A stretch of 54,277 nt of DNA from a virus: positions 1 to 54,277 of IMG/VR virus record IMGVR_UViG_3300028025_005704. One strand, given 5' to 3'. The notes below the pieces were generated by a model that saw only the letters and a program-made list of their open reading frames with translations, made no database searches and was not told the DNA's origin. Below, in pieces: positions 14,796-22,482 of this stretch. A program made the translations under genes and the position numbers. Within the stretch, counting starts at the first letter, position 1; the number at the start of each line of letters is the position of its first letter.

Positions 14796-14825
14796 ATTGT
14801 AGCATGGCAAATCAAAATCACGCAA
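14796..14825 (-). promoter_or_regulatory. Promoter of the VWA gene
   Basis: TTGCGT (14825-14820), 18-bp spacer, TACAAT (14801-14796) on the minus strand. Confidence 0.7.
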
Positions 14826-14868
14826 GCCCCAAAAGGATCCTTTTTTTCGTGTCCAGCTGCGGACCTCT

Positions 14869-14882
14869 CACGATCGTGAGAA
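14869..14882. repeat. CTCACGATCGTGAG 14-bp palindrome, second copy
   Basis: Perfect palindrome between the AAA+ terminator and the VWA promoter (coordinates to within a base or two), matching the shorter copy near 12797. A candidate operator for the AAA+/VWA pair. Confidence 0.55.
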
Positions 14883-14911
14883 AAGCTTTCGCCCCCTGGT
14901 CCGGGCAAAAG

Positions 14912-14950
14912 AAAAAGGCACGAGACCGAAGTCTCGCACCTTTCCTTTTT
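14912..14950 (-). terminator. UUCG-loop terminator after the AAA+ gene
   Basis: On the minus strand GGTGCGAGAC-TTCG-GTCTCGTGCC forms a 10-bp stem with two G-T pairs and a TTCG tetraloop, then TTTTTCTTTT, about 24 nt after the stop. Confidence 0.85.
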
Positions 14951-14964
14951 AGTAGGACGAACCA

Positions 14965-15987
14965 CTAAATCTTTGCTGGGCGACATTCCTCACCGAAAAC
15001 TCGTGTGAATACATCTGCCACAACTGGTCTGTCAATCTCTGGGGCAGACGCAAGCAAGTTGGCGATTGCGAACTTCGTTCCAAAGATTCCAACCAAGTCT
15101 CGGAACGCAAGAAGTTCACGCATTTGTGGAGACCACATTGTTTCGCCATTCGCTTGTTTCTTTGCCAAGTTTTGAGCAACTGAAACAGCAGTCGCTGGAA
15201 CTCCAAGTTTCTTCGCCAAGTTCCAATCAGTTGTCATTTCGACTTGGACTGTGAAACGAGAAAGCAACGCCTCTGAAAGTCGAACTCCTGGGGCATTTGG
15301 ATTGGTCGCACCAATTACGAAAAATCCCTCTTTCGCTTTTACAGTTCCACGCTCTGGATTCTGTGTGATTGTGATTTCTTTTCTTCCGTCCATGAGACCA
15401 TAAACAGCAGAAAGAACTTTCGGGTCAATCAGACCAATCTCGTCAATGAGCAAAACTTTTCCTTGCTCGGCAGATTTGATAAGCGAGCCGTCCACCCATT
15501 CGAACGCACCACTTGGGGTCTGAACATAACCACCAATGAAGTCTGAAAGTTCTGTGTCGCCAGAACCAAGAACTGTATAAAGTTCGTCTGGGAACGCACC
15601 CTCAACCAAAGCAGTTTTTCCAGTTCCTGGGGAACCATAAAGAAGAACATACTGATTCGCCTCACGAGCCTTGCGAAGAACCTCAATGTCTGTGTGTTCT
15701 CCCCAAGTGCGTGAGTAGTAATCCTGACCATTAGGACGAGCGTATTTTTCTACGCCCTCTAGTGCGGAAACATTTACCACTTTGTTCGCCTTTACTTTTG
15801 GAATAGCAGTTCCAACTTTAGCACGCACCTTTGCCTTAGCAGTTTCTGGCATGAGCGAAGTGAGACCAGCAGGAACACTCGCTGGGTCAGCGTGCTGGAC
15901 AGCGACTCCATAAACAAGTGAAGTCAAGTCTGCGAACAAGTCGTCAATCGAAAGTTCGTCCATTGTTTTGTCTGAATAAATTGTCAT
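14965..15987 (-). CDS. MoxR/CobS-type AAA+ ATPase
   Basis: A 340-residue ATPase. Walker A is GSPGTGKT (residues 118-125), Walker B VLLIDEIG (about 178-185), followed by sensor-1 FVIGATNPN and an arginine-finger stretch LSEALLSRF. This is the MoxR/CobS branch that works with VWA proteins such as that at 12985-14766. The two are separately transcribed but adjacent. Its likely job is ATP-driven remodelling of a phage or host complex. AAGGACGAA precedes the ATG. Confidence 0.88.
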   Translation of the reverse strand: MTIYSDKTMDELSIDDLFADLTSLVYGVAVQHADPASVPAGLTSLMPETAKAKVRAKVGTAIPKVKANKVVNVSALEGVEKYARPNGQDYYSRTWGEHTDIEVLRKAREANQYVLLYGSPGTGKTALVEGAFPDELYTVLGSGDTELSDFIGGYVQTPSGAFEWVDGSLIKSAEQGKVLLIDEIGLIDPKVLSAVYGLMDGRKEITITQNPERGTVKAKEGFFVIGATNPNAPGVRLSEALLSRFTVQVEMTTDWNLAKKLGVPATAVSVAQNLAKKQANGETMWSPQMRELLAFRDLVGIFGTKFAIANLLASAPEIDRPVVADVFTRVFGEECRPAKI

Positions 15988-16015
15988 TTTGATTCGTCCT
16001 TAGTTTTCGTTTTGC

Positions 16016-16330
16016 TTACGCAAGTTTTTCTGGAAAGCCCAATGAGACACGAGCCTTTTGGATTCTACGCAAAGCACTCGCTGGTGCTTTCCACTTTGAT
16101 ACATCTGTGAAGTCCACATCAGTAAGTTCGAACACGATTGGGCGTGAACGCAATTCCTCAATCGCACCCCACTTCATTTGACGCTTTAGGTGTTCTTCGA
16201 CTTTGCCACTCATGTTGATTGCTTTATCTTGGGCAGACATTGTTTCGACTTCTTTGTCTGGTCGAATAAAGTTCACGTGCCATTGTGAGCGTGGAGAGTG
16301 TTTTGAGATTGAGCGATAGGTAGTCGCCAT
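16016..16330 (-). CDS. Hypothetical protein upstream of the AAA+ gene
   Basis: A 104-residue basic protein (MATTYRSISKHSPRSQWHVN at the start; later EHLKRQMKWGAIEELRSRPI and KAPASALRRIQKARVSLGF). No family is recognised. It lies 29 nt before the ATPase and 10 nt after the 16341 gene, so the three form an operon and it may be an adaptor of the ATPase. The AAAAGGGTGA ribosome site is rather far (about 11 nt) from the ATG. Confidence 0.65.
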   Translation of the reverse strand: MATTYRSISKHSPRSQWHVNFIRPDKEVETMSAQDKAINMSGKVEEHLKRQMKWGAIEELRSRPIVFELTDVDFTDVSKWKAPASALRRIQKARVSLGFPEKLA

Positions 16331-16340
16331 AGCAACATCT

Positions 16341-16514
16341 TCACCCTTTTCGTTTTTTACCCTCTGGGGTAATCAGAAACTGGAAAGTGCTACTACCATG
16401 TGGGAACTCCAAATAGATTCCCATGCCAGCGACTACTGGCTTGTTTGATTCAGCAGAAGAAATAGCGTCAGCCACTTCTCCAGTAAGAGTGCCAAAAGCA
16501 CTTAGTGGATTCAT
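16341..16514 (-). CDS. Small protein leading the AAA+ operon
   Basis: A 57-residue protein (MNPLSAFGTLTGEVADAISS at the start, then an IYLEFPHGSSTFQFLITPEG strand pair). AAAGGACGAAAC before the ATG at 16514 fixes the start. The function is unknown. Confidence 0.6.
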   Translation of the reverse strand: MNPLSAFGTLTGEVADAISSAESNKPVVAGMGIYLEFPHGSSTFQFLITPEGKKRKG

Positions 16515-16559
16515 GTTTCGTCCTTTGTTCGTCCTGTGTGAACTTTTGCTCACAAGTCG

Positions 16560-16588
16560 AACTTACAGGGTTTCGTGTCAAGTGTCAA
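16560..16588 (-). promoter_or_regulatory. Promoter of the AAA+ operon
   Basis: TTGACA (16588-16583), 17-bp spacer, TAAGTT (16565-16560) on the minus strand; a second TTGACA starts 7 bp nearer. Confidence 0.65.
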
Positions 16589-16700
16589 ATCTATTTACGA
16601 AGTTTTTTGAAAAAGTTTTTCGTGGGTCTCCATACTGACTTCGCACGAATTCTGATCCTGATTCGTTGGAAGTACACCAAGCAGCTGGTGCCTGGTTGGC

Positions 16701-16985
16701 CTAGTCGTTGGGGTCTGTTACAGAGCTTTCCCAGGTAGGGGCATCCTCTTGTACTGGAGGGGCAGTGTCGACGACTGGTCCAGCGCACTCAGTGCAGACC
16801 ATCCATTGCGAGTCTTCGTCTAGCGCTACAGCGTATGGATAGAAGGTGCCCGCCTTATGGCCAACTTCGTTTGCGCAAGCTGCGCACTCGGGTGCATCCA
16901 GATCCTCCATCTCGAGGAGTCCAGCGGTGAGCCCGTCACCAACATCGGCGTTATTTTCCATTACATGTAGTTCTATGTTTTTCAT
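16701..16985 (-). CDS. Zinc-ribbon protein, probably leaderless
   Basis: A 94-residue acidic protein with CAAC and CTEC knuckles and a Pro/Glu-rich end. TATGCT (16998-16993) lies 7 nt before the ATG, so transcription probably begins at the start codon; no ribosome site is seen. It is the first gene (from the left) with this arrangement. The function is unknown. Confidence 0.65.
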   Translation of the reverse strand: MKNIELHVMENNADVGDGLTAGLLEMEDLDAPECAACANEVGHKAGTFYPYAVALDEDSQWMVCTECAGPVVDTAPPVQEDAPTWESSVTDPND

Positions 16986-17152
16986 ACCCGCTAGCATAAC
17001 CCGTTCCTCAGATAGTGAGTTGTTCGTGAGAAGTCAGGAAGGAGCTTCCGGCATCAACGAACTTCGAACTAACCAGGCACGCCGTTTCGTTGAAAGTAGC
17101 TGCGGGCATAAGCTCAAACGAAGTACGCACGCCGCTTCGTTTGAAGTCCAGC

Positions 17153-17215
17153 ACACAAGGTCCGCAAGGTGAACAAGGTCATACAGGTGATACAGGTCCG
17201 ACTGGTCCGACAGGT
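17153..17215 (+). other. Collagen-like Gly-X-Y fragment without a gene
   Basis: In one plus-strand frame this stretch reads six to seven Gly-X-Y triplets (GPQGEQGHTGDTGPTGPTG), the hallmark of phage tail-fibre collagen repeats. The frame continues about 20 codons and stops, with no credible start. It lies in the otherwise gene-free 16986-17310 interval, where inverted CGTTAGAAG/CTTCTAACG arms (about 17246-17284) can form a hairpin. It may be a remnant of a tail-fibre gene or a chance result of repeat sequence. Confidence 0.4.
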
Positions 17216-17310
17216 AACTTTCCACGGGTAGCAGAAAACCCCCCGTTAGAAGTTAGGAAGGGAATCGCATCCCGGTTCTTCTAACGAAGGGCTCGCCGTT
17301 GTTTGAAAGT

Positions 17311-17466
17311 TTACTCTTTCTTTGCTGGCCACTGCCGTTCTAGTTCTGCAGACCAATCACCGTCGGGTAGGTCCTCGTGTGATTCGATACCCTTCTCGAT
17401 TGCTTCCTCTTCGGTTTCCGCTTCCACCCAATAGGTGGCGTTGTACTCTACTTGCCATGTTGCCAT
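17311..17466 (-). CDS. Small acidic protein
   Basis: A 51-residue protein (MATWQVEYNATYWVEAETEE at the start), a short beta-beta-alpha pattern like the 'W-x-V-x-Y...AxTxEEA' phage mini-proteins. AAGGGG precedes the ATG by about 9 nt, within the end of the 17470 gene. The function is unknown. Confidence 0.6.
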   Translation of the reverse strand: MATWQVEYNATYWVEAETEEEAIEKGIESHEDLPDGDWSAELERQWPAKKE

Positions 17467-17469
17467 GGG

Positions 17470-17628
17470 TTACACCCCTTCCACTAGTTCTGTAAGCAGG
17501 CCGTCCGCCTGGTCTTCGGTCAGGCCGCATTCCTCCTGAGCGTTTGTTACTGCAGACGTATACCCGTCATTGAATCCCCACTGGTATGCGCGCTTAATTG
17601 CTGGGTCCGTTAAATCCAAATCGTACAT
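17470..17628 (-). CDS. Small acidic protein
   Basis: A 52-residue helical protein (MYDLDLTDPAIKRAYQWGFN at the start). AAAGGA lies 6 nt before the ATG and a good promoter is 26 bp upstream. It is co-transcribed with 17311-17466. No family is recognised. Confidence 0.6.
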   Translation of the reverse strand: MYDLDLTDPAIKRAYQWGFNDGYTSAVTNAQEECGLTEDQADGLLTELVEGV

Positions 17629-17654
17629 TTGGAATCCTTTCTATAGATAACTAA

Positions 17655-17682
17655 AGAATAGCAGATTAGGAAGATTTGTCAA
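17655..17682 (-). promoter_or_regulatory. Promoter for the 17311-17628 unit
   Basis: TTGACA (17682-17677), 16-bp spacer, TATTCT (17660-17655) on the minus strand, inside the end of the upstream double-HTH gene. Confidence 0.75.
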
Positions 17683-18076
17683 CTACCGTCATTGCGCTCG
17701 CCAACTCTTCGCGGTCAATCAAGTACTCGTTCCCTCGACCGTATCGATACTTGCGCAGGCCGTGCCGTTTCACAATCCGTGAGATGGTGTGGTCAGTTCT
17801 GAAGAACGCGGTAGCTGCTTCGTGAGTTGTTAGGAGCTGAAGATCCGGGAACTTCTTACGAACCGTTTCAACATCCGACGCAGTCCCGTTACGGAGGAGT
17901 TCCTCTTCACTCAGCAGAAAGCGACGCACGCCGATGTCCCGTTTGTAGATTTCCTTCGACCGTTCAGCCAGGGGGTACGGGTGCTTGGTGAGTCGTCCCG
18001 TTCGAACCCAGTAGCGGATAGTCGGGTACGAAACCCTGGCGAGCGCAGCTGCTTGCTTTGGGCTTAATAGGTTCAT
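17666..18076 (-). CDS. Double excisionase-like HTH protein
   Basis: A 136-residue protein made of two MerR/Xis-type winged-helix units: LSPKQAAALARVSYPTIRYW (residues 4-23) and TTHEAATAFFRTDHTISRIV (about 83-102), each followed by a short wing (TGRLTKHPYPL; LIDREEL). It resembles the protein at 22768-23223 in order and spacing, so the two are paralogs. The likely role is sequence-specific DNA binding, for example directionality control or transcription. Confidence 0.75.
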   Translation of the reverse strand: MNLLSPKQAAALARVSYPTIRYWVRTGRLTKHPYPLAERSKEIYKRDIGVRRFLLSEEELLRNGTASDVETVRKKFPDLQLLTTHEAATAFFRTDHTISRIVKRHGLRKYRYGRGNEYLIDREELASAMTVVDKSS

Positions 18077-18091
18077 GCTCGCCCGCTTGAG

Positions 18092-18310
18092 TTACTCACC
18101 GGTAAGCGCCTTGTTGTGCTCGGCTACTAGTTTGGTTAACTGCTCGCACGCCTCGTCATAGAAAGCCTCGTGTTCTGAAACGTCTTCCCACTCCTCGGTG
18201 GTTTCATTCCAGATTGGCGACTCATCGTAATTGATGCTGATGTCGTGGTCGAGATACATGGTGCCGTCATCATTTACTGCTACGGCAAAGTAGGCCTGCT
18301 TAGTCGCCAT
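18092..18310 (-). CDS. Small acidic protein
   Basis: A 72-residue acidic protein (MATKQAYFAVAVNDDGTMYL at the start) with a beta-rich first half and helical second half. Its ATG overlaps the TGA of the 18310-18444 gene (TGATG), with GGGGTGGAG upstream. The function is unknown. Confidence 0.6.
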   Translation of the reverse strand: MATKQAYFAVAVNDDGTMYLDHDISINYDESPIWNETTEEWEDVSEHEAFYDEACEQLTKLVAEHNKALTGE

Positions 18311-18444
18311 CACTCCACCCCGTATGACTCGCAGATTTCCGCAACAGCGTCATCTAGCGCATTGATAAGGAGGCTGAGTTCGTGTTCATTCAAATCCGCA
18401 GTCATTTCAGTGGTGACTGCAGATGTCCAAATAATGTTTTCCAT
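18310..18444 (-). CDS. Tiny protein, probably leaderless
   Basis: A 44-residue acidic protein (MENIIWTSAVTTEMTADLNE at the start). TATGCT ends 6 nt before the ATG, placing the transcript start at the start codon. It is translationally coupled to 18092-18310. Confidence 0.55.
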   Translation of the reverse strand: MENIIWTSAVTTEMTADLNEHELSLLINALDDAVAEICESYGVE

Positions 18445-18450
18445 AGTTCT

Positions 18451-18478
18451 AGCATAGCACGCCGCGAGAGTTTGTCAA
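18451..18478 (-). promoter_or_regulatory. Leaderless-type promoter
   Basis: TTGACA (18478-18473), 16-bp spacer, TATGCT (18456-18451) on the minus strand. The ATG is 6 nt downstream. Confidence 0.75.
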
Positions 18479-18531
18479 GCCGGCCGCGACATCAAATGAA
18501 CTTTTTCGTTGGAAGTTTGCATCCTCGGTTA

Positions 18532-18840
18532 TCAACTCCGTTGTGGAAGTTTCTTTTTGCTGACGGCAACTTTGATCGAAGCTTTGATATTCGTTAGAAG
18601 TTGATATGGAGTCATCCGATCTTCTCCGGGGAGGGCACCGTATTTGTGCAGGAGTTTAAGGAGCAGGCCTGCAATGAACAAATCGTCTTGCCAGGCAAAC
18701 CAAGGTAACAACACATCCCACGGGTCAATCGGCATAGCTAAGTACAGGAGGCAGATCCAAACCAGGATCTTGATTCGAAGTGGGCTTCGTTTGAACTGCT
18801 CGACGTAAGGGCGCAGGCCGTCTTTGACTCTAGTCCTCAT
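18532..18840 (-). CDS. YkvA-like (DUF1232) membrane protein
   Basis: A 102-residue basic protein. ILVWICLLYLAMPIDPWDVL and FAWQDDLFIAGLLLKLL fit the DUF1232/YkvA signature (P-x-D-x-x-P...DD) with one or two membrane-associated helices. The biochemical role of this family is not known. The start at 18840 overlaps the end of the 2OG oxygenase gene and has GGGCGAGG upstream. Confidence 0.7.
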   Translation of the reverse strand: MRTRVKDGLRPYVEQFKRSPLRIKILVWICLLYLAMPIDPWDVLLPWFAWQDDLFIAGLLLKLLHKYGALPGEDRMTPYQLLTNIKASIKVAVSKKKLPQRS

Positions 18841-19537
18841 TGCCTCGCCCGTTGCGAGTTCCATCGCGGCGGAGGCCCTGTTCGTTGTAAGTTGATACGA
18901 AGGACGGAAGCACGTAACGCTGCGGTCCAGCAAGTGGTGGCTTCACTCCGTGAGGATAATCCTCAGTAGCTGCGAAGAACATCATCGCACCAGCTGGTAC
19001 CCGTAGCTCAAGGTTCCTTGTTGGGAAGATGAGCTCGCCACCGTTGTAATCATCATTGATGTAGATGATCCCCGCATATGCTACGTAAGGATCCGTGTAG
19101 TTATCGACATGAACCCGTAGCTCAGCTCCCTCGTACTGGCGCTGGATAGTACCCAGGCCGTTGTAGTACAGGTGGGGGTAGGGGCGGAGAATGTCTTCAA
19201 CCTGCTTATTGGTTTTATCTGTGATATCACGAACCGTCTGAAGATGGAGGTTCTTATCCGCCCAGTCCCACGTGATCTCGAGCTTGCCGTCTTTGTTCAG
19301 CTGCTCAATGTCGCGCGTGCCGTGCTCCCGTTCAGCGTGGTCGCGGAGGTGGTCCATGTAGTGACCAAGCCATTGCTCATCCGTGTAAGTAACAACCTCG
19401 TCCAAGATCGACTTACGGTCTTCAGCTGTGATGAAGTCTCTTACTAGGAAGATGTGCTCGTCTAGATCTTCAGCTACCCAGCCCTCTCGTTCGAAGTCCG
19501 CTTTGGTAACTGAGAGCATTTCCTCTTTAGTCAACAT
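18830..19537 (-). CDS. 2OG-Fe(II) oxygenase (prolyl 4-hydroxylase-like)
   Basis: A 235-residue protein with the Fe(II) ligands H143-x-D145 and H196 and the 2-oxoglutarate-binding R207 (QRYVLPSF), in the jelly-roll context YINDDYNGGELIFP and VPAGAMMFF. It should use O2 and 2-oxoglutarate to hydroxylate a substrate, as P4H-family enzymes do; the substrate is unknown. AGGAGA lies 4 nt before the ATG at 19537, inside the end of the tandem paralog at 19527. The two share the opening ...EGWVAEDLDEHIFLVRD. Confidence 0.88.
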   Translation of the reverse strand: MLTKEEMLSVTKADFEREGWVAEDLDEHIFLVRDFITAEDRKSILDEVVTYTDEQWLGHYMDHLRDHAEREHGTRDIEQLNKDGKLEITWDWADKNLHLQTVRDITDKTNKQVEDILRPYPHLYYNGLGTIQRQYEGAELRVHVDNYTDPYVAYAGIIYINDDYNGGELIFPTRNLELRVPAGAMMFFAATEDYPHGVKPPLAGPQRYVLPSFVSTYNEQGLRRDGTRNGRGNED

Positions 19538-20168
19538 GATTCTCCTGGTTTGTTTGAATGAACGACGGTAGCACATATCTGGTGGGTCCTACCCCTACAG
19601 AATGCACGCCGTGTTTATATTCGGAAGTTGTTGGGAAGATCACCAAAGATCCGGCCGGCGGCTTAACTTTCAACGAACGTGTTGGGAAGTACAGCTGGCC
19701 TTCAGTGTAGTCATCGTTCAAGTAAAAGATTACCGCATATACAACCGCGGGTTCAGAATCACCGTCCGTGTGAAGTTTGAGCTCGATGCCAGGGAACTGC
19801 CGCTGTGCATTGCCTAGCCCGCGGAACTGCAGCTGCGGGTAACTTTCAATGAGCGCTGAGATCTGGTCATTGATCCTACATGTGAGCTCTGTGTTCTGAA
19901 CAGTGATGTTCTTATCGGCCCACGCCGTGTCCAGGGTGAAGACGCCTTCCTCGAGGAGCTCTTCCATCGAACGACCGAACTGTCTTAGGGAGTACTCCCG
20001 CATGCTTTCAATGTAACTGCGGCTCCAGTCTTCCTCCGAATAGCTCTGCAGTTCTTTTAAGATCTCACCGCATTCGTTTGAAGTTAGTACATCCCGTACC
20101 AGGAAGATCTGTTCATCGAGTACCTCGGGCACCCAACCCACCCGTGCGAAATCTGAAAGCTGCAACAT
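19527..20168 (-). CDS. 2OG-Fe(II) oxygenase (prolyl 4-hydroxylase-like)
   Basis: A 213-residue tandem paralog of the gene at 18830. Ligands are H133-x-D135, H186 and R197. The opening GWVPEVLDEQIFLVRD and the body YLNDDYTEGQLYFPTR match its neighbour. The start at 20168 was chosen because TATGAT lies 7 nt upstream (leaderless promoter) and because it aligns with the paralog's start. Substrate unknown; the pair overlaps by 11 nt and is co-translated. Confidence 0.88.
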   Translation of the reverse strand: MLQLSDFARVGWVPEVLDEQIFLVRDVLTSNECGEILKELQSYSEEDWSRSYIESMREYSLRQFGRSMEELLEEGVFTLDTAWADKNITVQNTELTCRINDQISALIESYPQLQFRGLGNAQRQFPGIELKLHTDGDSEPAVVYAVIFYLNDDYTEGQLYFPTRSLKVKPPAGSLVIFPTTSEYKHGVHSVGVGPTRYVLPSFIQTNQENHVD

Positions 20169-20190
20169 GTTTTGAATCATAGCATGTCCG

Positions 20191-21009
20191 TTACTCGATT
20201 GCAAATAGCTTTGTAATTGCGGCGAGTCTCTTTAAAGAATTCAGATCTGGATCACCGGTAGCTTCAGCTCCGACTCGACCAATGCTTCGTTGGAAGTTAG
20301 CGAAGGCAGCTGCTGTAGCTCCATCCCACTTCCCACGTTCGCAGTTAGTTAGATCCGTTACTTGTGACAGCGCTAGCTGAACAAGTTCGATTGAGCGGTT
20401 GCGGGTGTTACCGCGGATCATCTTTAAATGAACGGCTTCTTGATTGCTCGCCGCTTCTTCGATCTGACTGAGCTCGATCCTTCCTGGTAGCTTACCGGTT
20501 AACTTCCGATAAAGCTTCGTGAGAAGATGCTCGCCGTTACCAGGTCTGCAGAAGATCACCGCATCTGTGATGTAACGGATCTTCTGATGCACGCCGTCTT
20601 TTTGTTGGTGGGAAGTTGTGCCCGTCGTGTTACCCTCGATGGTCAGGAAGCGTCCGTTCGTTTTAAGTTCGCGGACGTCAATGACGATCCCACAGTGTGG
20701 GGCGCTAAACGCGCTCGCCGAGTATGTGGAAGTTGATGAGAAGTTAAAGATGGCAATGTCCCCTGGTCGAGGGGTCCGTGAGATGTTACCGCGTCGGATA
20801 GCTTCTGACAAACCAGCAGGGCTATATGTGAAGCTTGGTAAATCCACGCCGCTATCGCGGGCAACCACATCAATGAATGCCCCGCTCCAAACTGTGGCGT
20901 CATATCCTACGCGCTCGCCGAATGCATTACGGCCGAGCAGATCCGATGTGTATCCGATGTGCTTCCGTGCGTTGTTGATAAACGCGGTGATGGTTGGTGA
21001 AGTCTTCAT
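20191..21009 (-). CDS. CHAP-domain wall-lysin-like protein with Ser for Cys
   Basis: A 272-residue protein. The N-terminal half follows CHAP amidase/endopeptidase order: VWSGAFIDVVA (residues 40-50), RPGDIAIF (81-88), H105, TIEGNT (123-128). In active CHAP enzymes the first motif is W-C-x-x-F; here residue 42 is Ser. The C-terminal part (about 205-265, ELVQLALSQVTD ... WDGATAAAFANFQRS) resembles a peptidoglycan-binding domain. It is either a serine variant, an inactive binder, or a virion wall protein. Promoter TTGACT/TAGGAT ends 6 nt before the ATG. Confidence 0.75.
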   Translation of the reverse strand: MKTSPTITAFINNARKHIGYTSDLLGRNAFGERVGYDATVWSGAFIDVVARDSGVDLPSFTYSPAGLSEAIRRGNISRTPRPGDIAIFNFSSTSTYSASAFSAPHCGIVIDVRELKTNGRFLTIEGNTTGTTSHQQKDGVHQKIRYITDAVIFCRPGNGEHLLTKLYRKLTGKLPGRIELSQIEEAASNQEAVHLKMIRGNTRNRSIELVQLALSQVTDLTNCERGKWDGATAAAFANFQRSIGRVGAEATGDPDLNSLKRLAAITKLFAIE

Positions 21010-21015
21010 GGGCTA

Positions 21016-21044
21016 ATCCTATCACGGGTAGCAGATAAAGTCAA
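21016..21044 (-). promoter_or_regulatory. Leaderless-type promoter of the CHAP gene
   Basis: TTGACT (21044-21039), 17-bp spacer, TAGGAT (21021-21016) on the minus strand, 6 nt before the ATG. Confidence 0.7.
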
Positions 21045-21082
21045 TCTGACTATAAGTGCGGGTAACTAGTGCAGGCCGTTTG

Positions 21083-21274
21083 CTAGCTGTCCGTTGGAAG
21101 TTCGTAGATGCCCGTCAGCTCCCTGACCTGCTCAAGCAGGTGGGCAGCTTCCTGAGCTAGGGAGGAGATCCGTATGTGCTCGATCCGTGTACCTGCGTTT
21201 TCAATGTCCGCTTTAAGGTTCGCGTACAAGTTGCTCGCCGCTGTTACTAAGTCCAGCTTTTGCTCTTCAGTCAT
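21083..21274 (-). CDS. Small helical protein coupled to the TerS-like gene
   Basis: A 63-residue helical protein (MTEEQKLDLVTAASNLYANL at the start). Its ATG overlaps the stop of the TerS-like gene. Such a tiny partner might be a packaging or head accessory; nothing in the sequence proves this. Confidence 0.6.
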   Translation of the reverse strand: MTEEQKLDLVTAASNLYANLKADIENAGTRIEHIRISSLAQEAAHLLEQVRELTGIYELPTDS

Positions 21275-22220
21275 TGTCTGTGGGTTCTTCCTTGGTTACA
21301 ACTTGCTCGCCGTCACTATCAGGAACAACTTCAGCGTCAATGATTTCTTTATCGGGTTCTACGTGCAAACCAGCTTCGGCTAGTCTAGCAGCTGTTGAGA
21401 TGGCACCTTGGGCCAAACGTTCTAACCGCTCTGCAATAACACTAGCTGCAGGCCGTACATCAACATTAACTGTTGAGTCGATCTCGATTCCTCCGCGGAC
21501 GCCCGCTCGATCTAGGATCTCCGTTGCAGCTTTAAGCTTCACCGGTTCTGACTCCGCGTTCTCCATTAGATCTTCCAGCATGTCAACCGCGTAAGGAGCT
21601 GCCTGGGTTAACTTCGCACGAGCTCGTTCGATGTCATCGGAGGTTTTCTTCTGGACAGATCGGAGGTGGATACGGCACAGGCCGTCATCCTTTGGACGCC
21701 CCGATCCCCACAACATACAACGAATACCGTCGTCCTTGATGTGACGGCAACGGTGAGGTTGAGCTAGAGGTTGACGCTTTGGGTTAAGCTGGCCCGTTTC
21801 CTGTTCCTTGAGGTAGAGGCGGGTACTGTGTATTACCCAAGGTGGTACCAGGTAGTCCGTTGCTTCTTCGGCTAATAGATCCAGGCCTGTAATGAAATCT
21901 GAGTTGTTGTCCGTTGGAACCATGAGGAGGGGGCGCTTCTCCGCAAGGGATTGTAAGCGACGTTCCAACCGTGACTCTGCGCTTCGTGCGTAGATAAGAC
22001 CGGTGGCTTGTCCCGTTGTTGAGTAGACGGGATCCCAGGACATACGAGCTTTGCGAAGTATACCACGGTTAATGTAATTATCCTCGCAGATGCCCCTATC
22101 TACTTCCTCGATACCAAGGGTAGCTAAGTCGGGGCGGAGGTCGATAGGTTCATCAACTTGATGCTGGCCGTTATCCTCTTCTTCGTTAGAAGTTGAGAAG
22201 AGCTCTGTTCCTGCTGTCAT
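21267..22220 (-). CDS. Terminase small-subunit-like protein
   Basis: A 317-residue protein. The C-terminal region (AAPYAVDMLEDLMENAESEP ... KLKAATEILDRAGVRGGIEI ... RPAASVIAERLERLA) matches the DNA-packaging small subunits of actinophages as I remember them. A possible zinc knuckle lies in the middle (CRHIKDDGIRCM ... CRIHL). It would recognise the packaging site and hand DNA to the large subunit, which is not in this window. The start at 22220 has GGAGAG 3 nt upstream; an earlier in-frame ATG encodes only copies of the dispersed motif. Confidence 0.65.
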   Translation of the reverse strand: MTAGTELFSTSNEEEDNGQHQVDEPIDLRPDLATLGIEEVDRGICEDNYINRGILRKARMSWDPVYSTTGQATGLIYARSAESRLERRLQSLAEKRPLLMVPTDNNSDFITGLDLLAEEATDYLVPPWVIHSTRLYLKEQETGQLNPKRQPLAQPHRCRHIKDDGIRCMLWGSGRPKDDGLCRIHLRSVQKKTSDDIERARAKLTQAAPYAVDMLEDLMENAESEPVKLKAATEILDRAGVRGGIEIDSTVNVDVRPAASVIAERLERLAQGAISTAARLAEAGLHVEPDKEIIDAEVVPDSDGEQVVTKEEPTDND

Positions 22221-22482
22221 TATCTCTCCGTTAGAAGTTCGTTCGAAGTTCATTGATGTTCGTTCTAAGTTAGTTACTAAGTGCTCGCCGTACCTGTGGA
22301 TAACTTAGGTGACGATGGCCTAAAGTACCGGGGAGAGGGCTTGACTCCAGACCACCGTCCTATTAATTTTACCCGACGTTCCTATGGTTGATTAATCCTC
22401 GGACGAATTTTTTGGGTGAGGTGAGGGTGAGAGAAGGGGTTTGCCCTTTGCATTAACAACGAACGGGTTTAAGCCGTCCCTG
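22221..22482. promoter_or_regulatory. Gene-free region upstream of the TerS-like gene, with DnaA box
   Basis: A perfect DnaA box, TGTGGATAA, is at 22295-22303. Three copies of the TTCGTTNGAAGTT-type motif lie at about 22226-22270, and a G-rich GTGAGG/GTGAGA repeat at about 22414-22436. A region next to a small terminase gene is a natural place for a packaging (pac/cos) site. No open frame is supported. Confidence 0.45.
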
